DNA of 64,000 nucleotides from Deltaproteobacteria bacterium UBA1386 (GCA_002305765.1 DBQU01000079.1:1-64000), one strand, 5' to 3'; positions 26,463 to 35,714 are shown, numbered from the stretch's first letter. Numbers and translations are program-made. Notes: a model not told the origin generated them from the sequence alone.

Positions 26463-28046
26463 ATGGAAGAAGAAGTAAAGACGATACACGACTATCTTGA
26501 TATCGTGAAACGCAGGAGATGGGCGATCATCGTACCTGCCTGTGCTATCTTCTTTCTCGCTTTTGTCGTGACACTCGTGTTGCCGCGCATCTATCAATCT
26601 ACGTCGACAATCCTCATTGAGGAACAGGACATTCCCCCTGAATACGTGAGGACAACCGTGACAGGATACGCGGAGCAGCGTCTGCAATCGATCAGTCAGC
26701 GTGTGATGAGTTCTCAGAACCTGAATCGCGTCATCGACCGCTTCCATCTGTACCCTGAGCTGAAGAAGAAGCTCACCGGTGATGAGGTTATCGATATCAT
26801 GCGTAAGGATATCCGATTCGCGGCGATAAGCGTCGACGTTGTGGACCGCAGCAGGGGAGGCTCTCCCACACCGATGACAATTGCCTTTACCCTGTCCTAC
26901 GAGGGTCGCAATCCTCAGACAGTCCAGCAGGTTGCGAACATCCTGGCGTCGCTGTATCTCGAGGAGAACCTGAAGGTTCGGAAAGAAAGGGCCACGGAGG
27001 CGTCGAAGTTCCTGAATGATGAAACCGTGACACTCCAGGAACAGCTTGCACAGGTAGACGCGAAGATCGCCAGGTTCAAGGAGAAGCACGTTGATGAACT
27101 GCCGGAGCTCATGAACATCAACATTCAAACCTTGGACAGGGTGGAACGCGATGCCGATATGCTGAAACAGCAGTTGAGGACGGCGAAAGAACGTCAGGGG
27201 TACCTGCAATCTCAACTTGCCGGCATACCCGTAGATGCATCAAGCCAGGACAGGATCCTTCTCAAGGAACTCAAGGCAAAACTTGTCCAGCTGAAGAGCA
27301 CGTACTCCGATAAGCATCCCGACGTGAAGAAGATGAAAACGGAGATAGCGGAACTGGATCGGAAGGTGAAGGCGGCGCCTCCCAACACATTAAAGGAGGG
27401 GCAAAGATTCCAGCCTGATGATCAGCCGGATAATCCCGCGTACGTTGCCTACTCGGCGCAGCTTTCCTCCGTGCAGGCTGAAATCGCGACACTCCAGAGG
27501 CAGATCGCCGACCTGGAAAGAAAACGTAATGATTATTACAAGAGAATAGAAGCTTCGCCCAAAGTCGAGGAAGAGTACAAACTGCTCATGGCGGAGCGCA
27601 ACAACATCCAGGCCAAGTTTGACGAACTCATGAAGAAGACCATGGAGGCGAGGGTGGCCCAGGGCTTGGAGAAGGAGCAGATGGGTGAGCGCTTCACCAT
27701 CATCGACCCTGCGCGGCTTCCTGAAAAACCAGTGAAGCCAAACGTGCCGGCGATCCTGCTCATAGGGCTTTTTCTCGGTGCCGGCGCAGGCGTTGGAACG
27801 GCGGCCCTGAAGGAGTATAACGACCGGTCCGTCAGGGACCCGAAGGCGCTGACGGATCTGATGAGGTTGCCCGTTCTTGTCACGGTTCCCGTGATCGTTA
27901 CCGCCAGGGATGTCCTCCGGCAGAGAATTCTGCGCAAGCGTGTCGTAACGATTGCGATAGCCGCATGCGTTATCTTTCTCATCCTGTTCCACTTTTTCGT
28001 CATGGACCTGGTCATCCTCTGGGCACGGCTGACGAGACGACTGTAG
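26463..28046 (+). CDS. Wzz/EpsF-like chain-length determinant (exosortase system)
   Basis: 527-aa polysaccharide co-polymerase. The N-terminal Wzz segment (DYLDIVKRRRWAIIVPACAI) holds the first membrane helix, followed by a long periplasmic coiled-coil region (about 190-390), then the second helix with the conserved Pro-rich approach (DPARLPEKPVKPNVPAILL). An extra hydrophobic helix close to the C-terminus (VVTIAIAACVIFLILFHFF) is typical of the exosortase-associated subtype. It has no fused kinase; the tyrosine kinase is the next gene, separated by repeat DNA. Confidence 0.85.
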   Translation: MEEEVKTIHDYLDIVKRRRWAIIVPACAIFFLAFVVTLVLPRIYQSTSTILIEEQDIPPEYVRTTVTGYAEQRLQSISQRVMSSQNLNRVIDRFHLYPELKKKLTGDEVIDIMRKDIRFAAISVDVVDRSRGGSPTPMTIAFTLSYEGRNPQTVQQVANILASLYLEENLKVRKERATEASKFLNDETVTLQEQLAQVDAKIARFKEKHVDELPELMNINIQTLDRVERDADMLKQQLRTAKERQGYLQSQLAGIPVDASSQDRILLKELKAKLVQLKSTYSDKHPDVKKMKTEIAELDRKVKAAPPNTLKEGQRFQPDDQPDNPAYVAYSAQLSSVQAEIATLQRQIADLERKRNDYYKRIEASPKVEEEYKLLMAERNNIQAKFDELMKKTMEARVAQGLEKEQMGERFTIIDPARLPEKPVKPNVPAILLIGLFLGAGAGVGTAALKEYNDRSVRDPKALTDLMRLPVLVTVPVIVTARDVLRQRILRKRVVTIAIAACVIFLILFHFFVMDLVILWARLTRRL

Positions 28047-28049
28047 GTG

Positions 28050-28165
28050 GGCAGACGGGTCTGCGCTGGCGCGCAAACGGGTGGGCGCTTAAGGGCCTAA
28101 CGGGCATACGGGCACACGGGGAAAGACAAAGAGTCTTGGCCTGTAACCTGAAACCTGGGATTTGT
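28050..28165. repeat. ACGGGCAT-type and CCTGTAACCTG-type arrays
   Basis: Degenerate 8-10 bp units (ACGGGCATACGGGCACACGG, then CCTGTAACCTGAAACCTGGG) fill the gap between the chain-length and kinase genes. No gene or terminator is seen. Confidence 0.6.
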
Positions 28166-28190
28166 GACCGTTTTTTCTGAGGAGGTTTGA

Positions 28191-29018
28191 GTGAGTTTTA
28201 AAGGAATTATGGGCAAGGTGAAAGAATTTTGGGGCAAGATGCCTTCTGATGAGTTGATCCCTGTGGAGGTGATGTCCCAGGAATTCACGCAGAAGGAGAA
28301 AGAGAACGCCGGGTGGGTATCCCCCAACTACAGCAAGTCTCGGACTGTCCATCTCGACCCCGCTGTGCTTGCCGACAACCGGTGTGTGGGGATATTCCCC
28401 TACGCGCGGGAGGCCGAGGTCTACAAGGTGCTCCGCACCCAGATACTCGAGGCCACGAAGGAAAAGGGCGGCAATACCATCATGGTGACGAGCGCCTTGC
28501 CTGGGGAAGGGAAGACCCTGACCGCCATCAACCTTGCCTTCACCTTTGCCAGACTCTTCGAGCAGACCGTCCTGCTCGTTGACGGGGACCTGAAGCAACA
28601 GGCCATCCACAAGGTGCTTGGTTTTGCCAGCGACAAAGGGCTCATCGACCATCTTGTGGACGATACGCCGCTTTCGGAACTCATGATATGGCCGGGTATC
28701 GACAAGCTCACGCTCATATCCGGCGGCAGGTCCGTCACGGAGAGCACGGAACTCTTCAGATCGACGAGGATGAAAGACCTTGTCAACGAGATGAAGACAC
28801 GCTATCCTGACCGATACGTCTTCTTCGATGTTCCGCCCATACTGGGAGGGGCCGACACGCTCGATTTCGTGCCCCTGGTGGACCATGTCGTTGTCGTTGT
28901 CCAATCCGGTGTCACGCCTATAGACGCGGTGAAGAAGGCCGTGGAGATGATCCCCCAGGAAAAGGTGATCGGCTTTGTTCTAAATCGGCGAGAGGGCAAA
29001 CCGGCCCACGAGGAGTGA
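28191..29018 (+). CDS. BY-type tyrosine autokinase (CpsD/EpsG-like)
   Basis: 275 aa; GTG start 4 nt after GAGGAGGT. P-loop kinase with Walker A LPGEGKT (residues 103-109), Walker A' VLLVDGDLKQ and Walker B YVFFDVPPIL, the layout of bacterial tyrosine kinases that act with Wzz proteins. The C-terminus (NRREGKPAHEE) lacks the usual tyrosine cluster, so autophosphorylation sites, if any, are elsewhere. Inferred to cycle with the chain-length determinant at the inner membrane and so control polymer length. Confidence 0.82.
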   Translation: MSFKGIMGKVKEFWGKMPSDELIPVEVMSQEFTQKEKENAGWVSPNYSKSRTVHLDPAVLADNRCVGIFPYAREAEVYKVLRTQILEATKEKGGNTIMVTSALPGEGKTLTAINLAFTFARLFEQTVLLVDGDLKQQAIHKVLGFASDKGLIDHLVDDTPLSELMIWPGIDKLTLISGGRSVTESTELFRSTRMKDLVNEMKTRYPDRYVFFDVPPILGGADTLDFVPLVDHVVVVVQSGVTPIDAVKKAVEMIPQEKVIGFVLNRREGKPAHEE

Positions 29019-29125
29019 AAAAGCCCCATAGCTGACGCAATCTACCTCAGCCGAAAAAATAGCTTATCCTTAACAATTTCGTGAAAAATGCGATATATGT
29101 CACAGACACTGTGCGTTCGGGCAGG

Positions 29126-29161
29126 TATACTCTTGACATAGTTTGTATTACGCCTTAGATA
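29126..29161 (+). promoter_or_regulatory. Possible promoter(s) for the VPLPA-CTERM gene
   Basis: TATACT (29126-29131) and a TTGACA-N17-TAGATA arrangement (29133-29161) both occur in the 152-nt gap. The second would start transcription almost at the ATG, so it may not be the active one. No sigma-54 site was seen here. Confidence 0.3.
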
Positions 29162-29170
29162 GAGGTTATT

Positions 29171-29758
29171 ATGAAAGCAAACAGAAAATACAAAACGACG
29201 CTTCTTGGGATGGTTGGTTTCCTTCTGTTGCTCGCCCCGCTGGTCGCACACGCCGATTTCTCCTTCAGCATGGGCGACAACGGTTACTACCCGGACAGCA
29301 ACAAGCACACCAATATATCCAAGGTTGAGCTGTTTGTTTACAATAGCCCGGGTGTGACATTCACGGGTTCCGGAGCGACCAACCTTTCGTCCAGCAGTTC
29401 CGGTGTGAGCGGCTGGAGCGCCACCCTGGTCAATCCCTCGTATGTGCTGTTGGATGGGAAGAAGAACTTGACCGATATCTACTGGACCGCACTGTTTGCA
29501 GGGACCGCCCCGGAGACCTTTCGTTTCGACTATCTGATCTACGGCACCAATAACAAGGTTGCCTACGCGATCAGCATGACTATCGAAAATGGCGTTCCCA
29601 ACTTCACCCAGGGCTCGGGTTGGGTTGCGCTGGATCCCAAGAACCTGCCCAACTATAACCGCAACCCCGTGCCTTTGCCTCCGAGTGTCTGGCTTCTTGG
29701 CACGGGTCTTGTGGGAGCATTTATTTTCAGAAAGAAGATGATGAAGCAAACCATCTAG
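29171..29758 (+). CDS. VPLPA-CTERM-type exosortase substrate protein
   Basis: 195-aa secreted protein. The N-terminus is a Sec signal (MKANRKYKTTLLGMVGF, hydrophobic core, AHA cleavage site). The C-terminus carries a three-part sorting signal: VPLPPSVW, a hydrophobic helix (LLGTGLVGAFIF) and a basic tail (RKKMMKQ). This matches the VPLPA class handled by XrtD, with the second Pro replacing the usual Ala. The mature domain is beta-rich with Ser/Gly stretches and no recognised enzyme motif. The only sorting substrate seen in the window; probably cell-surface or polymer-associated. Confidence 0.85.
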   Translation: MKANRKYKTTLLGMVGFLLLLAPLVAHADFSFSMGDNGYYPDSNKHTNISKVELFVYNSPGVTFTGSGATNLSSSSSGVSGWSATLVNPSYVLLDGKKNLTDIYWTALFAGTAPETFRFDYLIYGTNNKVAYAISMTIENGVPNFTQGSGWVALDPKNLPNYNRNPVPLPPSVWLLGTGLVGAFIFRKKMMKQTI

Positions 29759-29778
29759 CCTCCGTTAAAACCGATTCA

Positions 29779-29820
29779 GGGAAGGGGCGGCACCGCCAAA
29801 GGTGCCGCCCCTTCCCTTTT
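29779..29820 (+). terminator. Strong Rho-independent terminator
   Basis: A perfect 16-bp stem, 29779-29794 with 29801-29816, six-base loop GCCAAA, followed by a TTTT run. It closes the polysaccharide/exosortase locus. Confidence 0.9.
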
Positions 29821-29934
29821 GTCTCGATGAAATCCTCTTTGACAATATGACGTTCTATTGCGTAGACTTCTCTTTAGACTGGAATAACGAGCGCTTCTCG
29901 CAACATCAAGCGCCCTAAATCATTGGAGGTTCTC

Positions 29935-31488
29935 ATGAGCGACGATATTGGGCAGAAGAAGGGTTTGACAAGGCGTGGTTTTCTGAAGTCGGCGGGAGGC
30001 GTGGCGGCTGTTGCCGGAATGGCGGCGGGAGGCGTGGCGGTTGGTGCCCGCGACGGCTTGGCCGCGGCCGGTTCGATGCCGAAGAAGTGGGACCAGGGCT
30101 ACGACGTCGTTGTCATCGGTACCGGGTTTGCGGGCCTTGCGGCGGCTATCGAGGCGAAGAATGCGGGTGCAAGCGTCGTGGTCATCGACAAGATGCCTGT
30201 GCACGGCGGCAATTCGATCATCAATGGCGGCGATTTTTGCGCGCCGGGGACGCGCCTGCAGAAGGCGGCGGGTGTTCAGGATTCGCCGGACCTCATGTAC
30301 AAGGACATGATGAAGGCGGGGCTTTACCTGAACAATCCCGAACTGGCACGGATACTGGCGGACAACGCGGGGGGAGCCCTCGAATGGTGCGAGGACTACG
30401 TGGGGGCGAAATTCACGCGCCTTAACTTCCACGGGGGCCATTCCGTGAAGAGAGCGAACCAGACCGTCAACGCGTCGGGTTCGGAACTCGTCAACAAGAT
30501 GCTCGCAAAGGCGAAGGGCCTGGGCGTGGAGGTGAAGACCCGCACGAAGATGGAGCGCATGATCGCGAACAAGGATGGACGTGTCGTTGGTGTCGAGGTG
30601 AAGACGGGTTACAGGTATCCCGACGAGAAGACGGGAAAGACAGCCTACATCAAGGCCGGCAAGGCTGTTATCCTGACCTCGGGCGGCTTCTCGAACGACA
30701 TCACCCTGCGCCAGATCCAGGATCCCCGTCTGACCGAAAAGTTCGGGTCGACGAACCAGCCGGGCGCGACGGGCGAGGCCCTGCTTGCCGCCTGCATGGC
30801 GGGGGCCATGGATGTCCAGATGGACTGGATCCAACTTGGGCCATGGACAAGCCCTGATGAGAAAGGGTTCGGCCATGTTCCCCTCTTCTGCGAACGTCTC
30901 GTCGGTTATGGACCGATGATCGATCCGGCAACGGGAAAGCGTTTTTTCAAAGAGACCGGGAACCGCAAGGAAAGAGCGGACGCCATCATCCTTATCGGCC
31001 ACCCCGTGATAATCATGGGCGATTCCTATGCCGTGCCCAAGCAGGTCTTTCCCAGGGCTCTCGAGAAGGGATTGGAGAATGGTGCCATAAAGAAGTTCGA
31101 CAGCCTGGAAGCCCTGGCGAAGAACTACAATATCCCCCTGGAGGCCTTTCAGAAGGAGATCTCGCGGTGGAACTCCTTCGTGGAAAAGAAAAAGGACGAT
31201 GATTTCGGCTGCATGATATTCCCCGAGGCAAGACCGACAGTAACGCCTCCCTTCTACGCGGCGAGGCTGTGGCCCAAGGTCCACCATACCATGGGTGGTC
31301 TGGTGATCGACAAGAACGCGCAGGTCTTCGGTTTCAACCTCAAACCCTTGAAGGGTCTTTATGCGGCCGGCGAGGTCACGGGCGGGATACATGGCGCCGT
31401 TCGCCTCGGCGGGGTGGCCATGGCCGATTGCATAGTATTCGGTCGGATCGCCGGAAAGAACGCCGCCAAAGAAACGGCGTGGGGCTGA
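29935..31488 (+). CDS. Periplasmic FAD-dependent fumarate-reductase-like flavoprotein (flavocytochrome c flavin subunit)
   Basis: About 517 aa; ATG chosen 4 nt after GGAGGT. A Tat signal (LTRRGFLKSAGG) exports the folded flavoprotein. The FAD Rossmann motif is VVVIGTGFAGLAAAIEAKNAG, followed by GGNSIINGGDF. Residues equivalent to the fumarate reductase active site are recognisable: the Arg in GKRFFKETGNRKERAD, the His in HHTMGG and the Arg in HGAVRLGG. Relatives reduce fumarate, methacrylate, urocanate or similar enoates; the substrate here is not determined. The haem partner is the next gene, 22 nt away, so the two make a split flavocytochrome c. Confidence 0.85.
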   Translation: MSDDIGQKKGLTRRGFLKSAGGVAAVAGMAAGGVAVGARDGLAAAGSMPKKWDQGYDVVVIGTGFAGLAAAIEAKNAGASVVVIDKMPVHGGNSIINGGDFCAPGTRLQKAAGVQDSPDLMYKDMMKAGLYLNNPELARILADNAGGALEWCEDYVGAKFTRLNFHGGHSVKRANQTVNASGSELVNKMLAKAKGLGVEVKTRTKMERMIANKDGRVVGVEVKTGYRYPDEKTGKTAYIKAGKAVILTSGGFSNDITLRQIQDPRLTEKFGSTNQPGATGEALLAACMAGAMDVQMDWIQLGPWTSPDEKGFGHVPLFCERLVGYGPMIDPATGKRFFKETGNRKERADAIILIGHPVIIMGDSYAVPKQVFPRALEKGLENGAIKKFDSLEALAKNYNIPLEAFQKEISRWNSFVEKKKDDDFGCMIFPEARPTVTPPFYAARLWPKVHHTMGGLVIDKNAQVFGFNLKPLKGLYAAGEVTGGIHGAVRLGGVAMADCIVFGRIAGKNAAKETAWG

Positions 31489-31510
31489 TACCGCGGCGAG
31501 GGAGGAAGAG

Positions 31511-32044
31511 ATGACACGCAAACATGGAAACATCAGGTTTTCTCCCGGTTGGCTTTTTGCCGCCGCGCTGGCTTTCGGGGTGCTTCTGGTCTACATCGGC
31601 ACCCCTTACGCGGCGCCCAAACAGGTGGCCTCGGCAAAGGCGGGCGATTGCGCGGCCTGCCACGGGCAGGAAAAGGTGTTCTCGCCCTCTCATCCGGACA
31701 CGAAGGCGATGTCCTACAAGGATTGTCTTGGCTGCCACGCGAAGGGAGGTCCCCAGATGCTTCAGGGGAAGCTGCCCGGCAGTCACCTCCATCAGTTGAG
31801 GGGCGTGACCTGCGAAAAATGTCACGGAAAGGTTGCCAAACCCGAAGCGGTCGAGGAGAAGCTGTGCCGCACATGCCACAACGCCGAAAAGCTTGTGGAG
31901 AAGACGGCAAAGGTCAAGCCAGAAAACCCTCACACCTCTCCACACTACGGCACTTCGCTGGATTGCACCCTCTGTCATCGCCAACACGCGAAATCCGAGA
32001 ATTACTGCAACCAGTGCCATAAATTCAATTTTGTCGTTCCGTAA
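31511..32044 (+). CDS. Hexaheme c-type cytochrome partner of the flavoprotein
   Basis: 177 aa with an N-terminal signal or anchor (WLFAAALAFGVLLVYIG) and six CxxCH haem sites (Cys47, 72, 101, 119, 152 and 166: CAACH, CLGCH, CEKCH, CRTCH, CTLCH, CNQCH). Additional histidines provide possible axial ligands. Classical flavocytochrome c haem domains carry four haems, so this is a larger relative. It should bring electrons from the membrane quinol or cytochrome pool to the flavoprotein in the periplasm. SD GAGGGAGGAAGAG precedes the ATG. Confidence 0.85.
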   Translation: MTRKHGNIRFSPGWLFAAALAFGVLLVYIGTPYAAPKQVASAKAGDCAACHGQEKVFSPSHPDTKAMSYKDCLGCHAKGGPQMLQGKLPGSHLHQLRGVTCEKCHGKVAKPEAVEEKLCRTCHNAEKLVEKTAKVKPENPHTSPHYGTSLDCTLCHRQHAKSENYCNQCHKFNFVVP

Positions 32045-32061
32045 ACTGTAAGTCGTTTATG

Positions 32062-32100
32062 GACAAAGGCCCTCTTCTTGAGGGCCTTTGTCGTTTGTTC
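32062..32100 (+). terminator. Rho-independent-type terminator
   Basis: A perfect 13-bp stem GACAAAGGCCCTC/GAGGGCCTTTGTC with loop TTCTT, followed by GTTTGTTC. It ends the flavocytochrome operon. Confidence 0.82.
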
Positions 32101-32211
32101 GCCGTACTCACCATTGATGGATCGGGATAGGATCGGGTTGGAGAATCACTTTCTTTCCCTTCGTCAAGGGTGTAAACTGAGGCAAAACGAAAGCGTGCCG
32201 AGAGGGTCGGT

Positions 32212-33714
32212 GTGGGGGTGTCGCGCCATTCCGTCCCCGAAGAGGTGAGTGATCCAGTGACCGGTTTCTCAAGCTTGAATGTGGTCTGGCGGTTGATCAT
32301 CGGTTTCACCGCCCTTTTTGCCGTCACGACGTCGGTGAGCGTCTACTCGATGGTAAAGCTGAATCAGTTCAACAAGGCGAGCACGTACATGCTCGAACTG
32401 GGGGACCGCCTTATCGAGCACAAGGAGCGGCTGAGCGACGCCCTCCTTTCGGAACTGTCCTATGAGAAGAAATACGCCATCTCAAAGGACCCTGCTTTCC
32501 ATGACGGCTTCGTCAAGGCCGGGAAGGATTTCACGAAGAACCTTGCCGGGGCCTCCGCGATAGCCGATACCCTCGGCAGCAAGGAGATACTCGAGAACAT
32601 CTCGAAGCAGCACTCCCGCTACAGGGCCCTCATCGAGGAGGAGACGATAAATGGCGGGCCCGGCGGCTCGCGTCGTCCCGGCTGGTACCGGCAGGAAAAG
32701 GAAAAGGCCGTCGAGGCCATGATAGAGGAGATCAAGAACCTTCAACTCTATGTCGAGGACGATACGAAGCACAGGATAGACGGGCTGGCGAAGGCTGGAA
32801 CGCGGGCGCTCAGGATCGGCCTTATCATGGCGGCATCATCGCTTCTCATCGGTATTGTCATAGCGGCGGGTATCACACTCAGCATCACGCGGCCCCTTTC
32901 CGTCATAAAAAGAAAGACGAGAAAGATCTCCAGTGGCAACTTCGAAGACCCCCTGGACCTTTCTTCCCCGCCGGAGATCGGACATCTTGCGAGGTCGCTT
33001 AACCTCATGTGTGACAGGCTGAAAGAGGCGGAAAGGATGAAATCCGATTTCTTTTCCCTCATGGCCCACGAGCTGCGCACGCCCCTTGCTTCCATGAAAG
33101 GGGGCATCGCCCTTCTCAAGAGGGACGTGGACGCGTCGCGCAGCCAGGCACGCGACAAGATCCTTGCCATCATGTCCGAGGAGTGTAACCGCCTGATAGA
33201 ACATGTGAATTCTCTTCTCGACCTCTCAAAGATGGAAGCCGGCATTATTGACTTCAACTTTGCCGCCGGAGATGTTAAACCTATAGTGCAGAGGGCCGCT
33301 TCGGAGATCGAACCGCTCTATGCTGCCAGGTCAATAACCTTTGAGTTTCATGAGACCGGGGAGGCTCCTCCCGTCATGATGGACAGCGAAAGGGTCCTTC
33401 AGGTCGTACGGAACCTGCTCGGGAACGCGGTGAAATTCACGCCCGATGGAGGCCGCATAGCAGTATTTCTGAAGTCTGTTGCCGGGGGTGTGGAGATCTC
33501 CGTTGCCGATTCGGGGCCGGGCATCCCGGCAGAGGACCGCGCGGCGATCTTCGATAAGTACAGGCAGTCGACAACGCGGGCATACTCGGGGAGCAGGGGG
33601 ACAGGTCTTGGGCTGGCCATCGCCAAACATGTAGTGGATGTCCATGGAGGCAGGATTTGTGTAGAAAGCGAAATGGGAAGAGGAAGCACGTTTACGGTCT
33701 TCTTGCCGGGTTGA
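32212..33714 (+). CDS. Sensor histidine kinase, GlrK/QseE-like
   Basis: Inner-membrane kinase of up to 500 aa. One helix near the N-terminus (LNVVWRLIIGFTALFAVTTS), a periplasmic alpha-helical sensor, a second helix (IGLIMAASSLLIGIVIAAGI), HAMP, then HisKA with phospho-acceptor His286 (MAHELRTPLASM) and HATPase_c with N box NLLGNAVKFTPDGG, G1 DSGPGIP and G2 RGTGLGLAIAKH. GTG at 32257 is an alternative start. Its 3' end overlaps a QseG-like lipoprotein gene, followed by a sigma-54 response regulator, the glrK-qseG-glrR order of enterics. Confidence 0.85.
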   Translation: MGVSRHSVPEEVSDPVTGFSSLNVVWRLIIGFTALFAVTTSVSVYSMVKLNQFNKASTYMLELGDRLIEHKERLSDALLSELSYEKKYAISKDPAFHDGFVKAGKDFTKNLAGASAIADTLGSKEILENISKQHSRYRALIEEETINGGPGGSRRPGWYRQEKEKAVEAMIEEIKNLQLYVEDDTKHRIDGLAKAGTRALRIGLIMAASSLLIGIVIAAGITLSITRPLSVIKRKTRKISSGNFEDPLDLSSPPEIGHLARSLNLMCDRLKEAERMKSDFFSLMAHELRTPLASMKGGIALLKRDVDASRSQARDKILAIMSEECNRLIEHVNSLLDLSKMEAGIIDFNFAAGDVKPIVQRAASEIEPLYAARSITFEFHETGEAPPVMMDSERVLQVVRNLLGNAVKFTPDGGRIAVFLKSVAGGVEISVADSGPGIPAEDRAAIFDKYRQSTTRAYSGSRGTGLGLAIAKHVVDVHGGRICVESEMGRGSTFTVFLPG

Positions 33715-34139
33715 TGGTTCTCCTCCTCTCCGGGTGCAGCTATGTTCCCATACAGGGCAGCGTGCCGGAAGACACAGTCAGGGAACAGAATGCGAAAGGG
33801 AACGAGCTCGCTCAAAGGCTGCAGAAGGCCGCGGAGATGTACGGACACGGCGACTTCGACGGCGGGCTGAAGGTGAACCAGAGCGTAATGTCCCTTTGCG
33901 GGAAGAAACCGCCCTGCGACCAGGCCCTGTTCAACATCGGCCTCATCTATGCCAGCAACGACAACGCGAAGAAAGATTACAGGAAGTCCATGGCCATGTT
34001 CCAGAGAGTGGTCAAAGAGTACCCTCAAAGCCCGCTCGCGCCCCAGGCCAGGACCTGGATAGGGGTGCTCGGTGTGATCGAGAAGTCGAAGGAGGTCGAC
34101 ATGGAGATAGAGCGGGCGAAGAAGAAACTGGCGAGGTAA
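33657..34139 (+). CDS. QseG-like outer-membrane lipoprotein
   Basis: 160 aa, TTG start 6 nt after GGAGG and lying 58 nt inside the kinase gene. The signal peptide is well formed (MCRKRNGKRKH, GLLAGLMVLL, LSGC). The mature part is helical with TPR-like character (CDQALFNIGLIYASNDNAKK, AMFQRVVKEYPQSPLAPQAR). In enterics QseG is an outer-membrane lipoprotein that activates the adjacent sensor kinase; position and architecture suggest the same role here, though similarity was judged by eye only. The next start is 4 nt after its stop. Confidence 0.65.
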   Translation: MCRKRNGKRKHVYGLLAGLMVLLLSGCSYVPIQGSVPEDTVREQNAKGNELAQRLQKAAEMYGHGDFDGGLKVNQSVMSLCGKKPPCDQALFNIGLIYASNDNAKKDYRKSMAMFQRVVKEYPQSPLAPQARTWIGVLGVIEKSKEVDMEIERAKKKLAR

Positions 34140-34143
34140 GGAA

Positions 34144-35505
34144 GTGGCCCCTGGAAACATACTGATCGTCGACGACGATCGAAATCTCCTCGAACTGATG
34201 GGCATGATGCTGCAGTCCGCGGGTTACGAAGTGACGACGGCCCATGACGGTGAGGGGGCTCTGTCCGCGGTGAAGGGGGATGCCTTCGATCTTGCCGTCG
34301 TCGACCTCAGGCTCCCGGGAACTGACGGGATCAGCCTCATGCGTGAGTTTCACCAGATAAACCCGGAGATGCCCGTCATCATCCTCACGGCGCACAGCAG
34401 CGTGAAGAGCGCCGTCGAGGCCATCAGGATGGGCGCCTTCAACTACCTTGCGAAGCCTTTCGATCTGGACGAACTGCTCCTGCAAATAGAAAGGGCGCTG
34501 GAGAACCGCAGGCTTCACTCCGAGGTCAAGAGGCTCGAAGGCATCCTGGAGGAGCGCTACACCTTTTCGAACATCGTTGCCAACAGTCCCGGGATGCAGT
34601 CCGTCCTGAGCCTCGTGGCGCGCATAGCCCCGACGGATTCGACAGTGTGCATCTACGGCGAGAGCGGCACTGGCAAGGAGATCGTCGCGAAGGCCGTCCA
34701 CTTCGCGAGTTCCAGGAAGGACAAGGCCTTCACCGCCATAAACTGCGCCGCCATCCCGGAGACGCTCCTGGAAAGCGAACTCTTCGGTTATGAGAAGGGG
34801 GCCTTCACGGGCGCCGTGAGGAACTCGAAGGGCCTCTTCGCCCAGACGGACGGCGGGACGCTCTTTCTCGACGAGATAGGGGACATGCCCCTGTCGCTTC
34901 AGGCGAAACTCCTGCGGGTGCTGCAGGAAAGGCAGTTCTACCCGCTGGGAAGCGAGAAACCCCTGAATGTCGACATACGCCTCATTGTCGCCACGAACAA
35001 GGACCTGGAGGCCGAGGTCAGGAAGGGATCTTTCCGGGAGGACCTGTTCTACAGGGTTCACGTCATCCCCGTCCGCATCCCTCCCTTGCGGGAAAGGAGA
35101 GAGGACATCATCCCGCTGGCGGAGCATTTCCTCAGAAAGACGTCGGAAAAGATGAAGAAAGAGGTCAAGGGCCTCACCCCCCTGGCCATACAGAAGCTCA
35201 TGCTCCATGACTGGCCGGGCAACGTCCGCGAGCTGGAGAACGCCATCGAGTACGCCGTGGTAACGAGCCGCAGCGAGGTCATAGCGGACGAGGCCATCCT
35301 CCCCTTCAGAGAGACGCTCTCGGCATCGCCCAAACCCTTCAAGGAGGCGAAGGAGGATTTCGAGAAGGAGTACCTCAACTGGGTGCTCCAGATAGCGGAA
35401 GGCAATGTGAGCAAGGCCGCGGGAATGGCCGGAAAGTACCGGGCCGACTTCTATTCCCTCCTCAGGAAGTACGATCTGAAACCGGAAGATTTCAAGAAGA
35501 CGTAG
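34144..35505 (+). CDS. Sigma-54-dependent response regulator, GlrR-like
   Basis: 453 aa, GTG start. Receiver domain with phospho-acceptor Asp54 (VVDLRLPGTDG), an AAA+ sigma-54 interaction domain with Walker A GESGTGKE (172-179), GAFTGA loop (219-224), Walker B-type TLFLDEIGDM and an Arg-rich sensor region (LPLRERREDIIPLA), then a Fis-type HTH (GNVSKAAGMAGKYRADFYSLLRKY). All parts needed to open sigma-54 promoters are present. A sigma-54-like site lies 150 nt downstream, before two envelope genes that may be its targets. Confidence 0.9.
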   Translation: MAPGNILIVDDDRNLLELMGMMLQSAGYEVTTAHDGEGALSAVKGDAFDLAVVDLRLPGTDGISLMREFHQINPEMPVIILTAHSSVKSAVEAIRMGAFNYLAKPFDLDELLLQIERALENRRLHSEVKRLEGILEERYTFSNIVANSPGMQSVLSLVARIAPTDSTVCIYGESGTGKEIVAKAVHFASSRKDKAFTAINCAAIPETLLESELFGYEKGAFTGAVRNSKGLFAQTDGGTLFLDEIGDMPLSLQAKLLRVLQERQFYPLGSEKPLNVDIRLIVATNKDLEAEVRKGSFREDLFYRVHVIPVRIPPLRERREDIIPLAEHFLRKTSEKMKKEVKGLTPLAIQKLMLHDWPGNVRELENAIEYAVVTSRSEVIADEAILPFRETLSASPKPFKEAKEDFEKEYLNWVLQIAEGNVSKAAGMAGKYRADFYSLLRKYDLKPEDFKKT

Positions 35506-35657
35506 TGTACTGTTTTCCATACACTCAAGATTCCTTTTTGATTTAAATAAGATACACGTATCAGGCTACGTTCCCCCCGTGGCGGGTGCATGGATATTCC
35601 TACAGGGGACGCCCCGTCTCGTTCATAGTAATCCTGTTATTTCAATAAGTTACAGTT

Positions 35658-35672
35658 TGGCACGGATATTGT
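35658..35672 (+). promoter_or_regulatory. Sigma-54 (-24/-12) promoter candidate
   Basis: TGGCACGGATATTGT matches TGGCACG-N4-TTGC except for the last base and keeps the GG-N10-G spacing. It lies in the gap after the sigma-54 regulator and about 140 nt upstream of the glycine-zipper lipoprotein gene. Confidence 0.5.
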
Positions 35673-35714
35673 ACTGCAAGACGTCATGCTTAATCGACTG
35701 TTCCCAAAGCTGTC

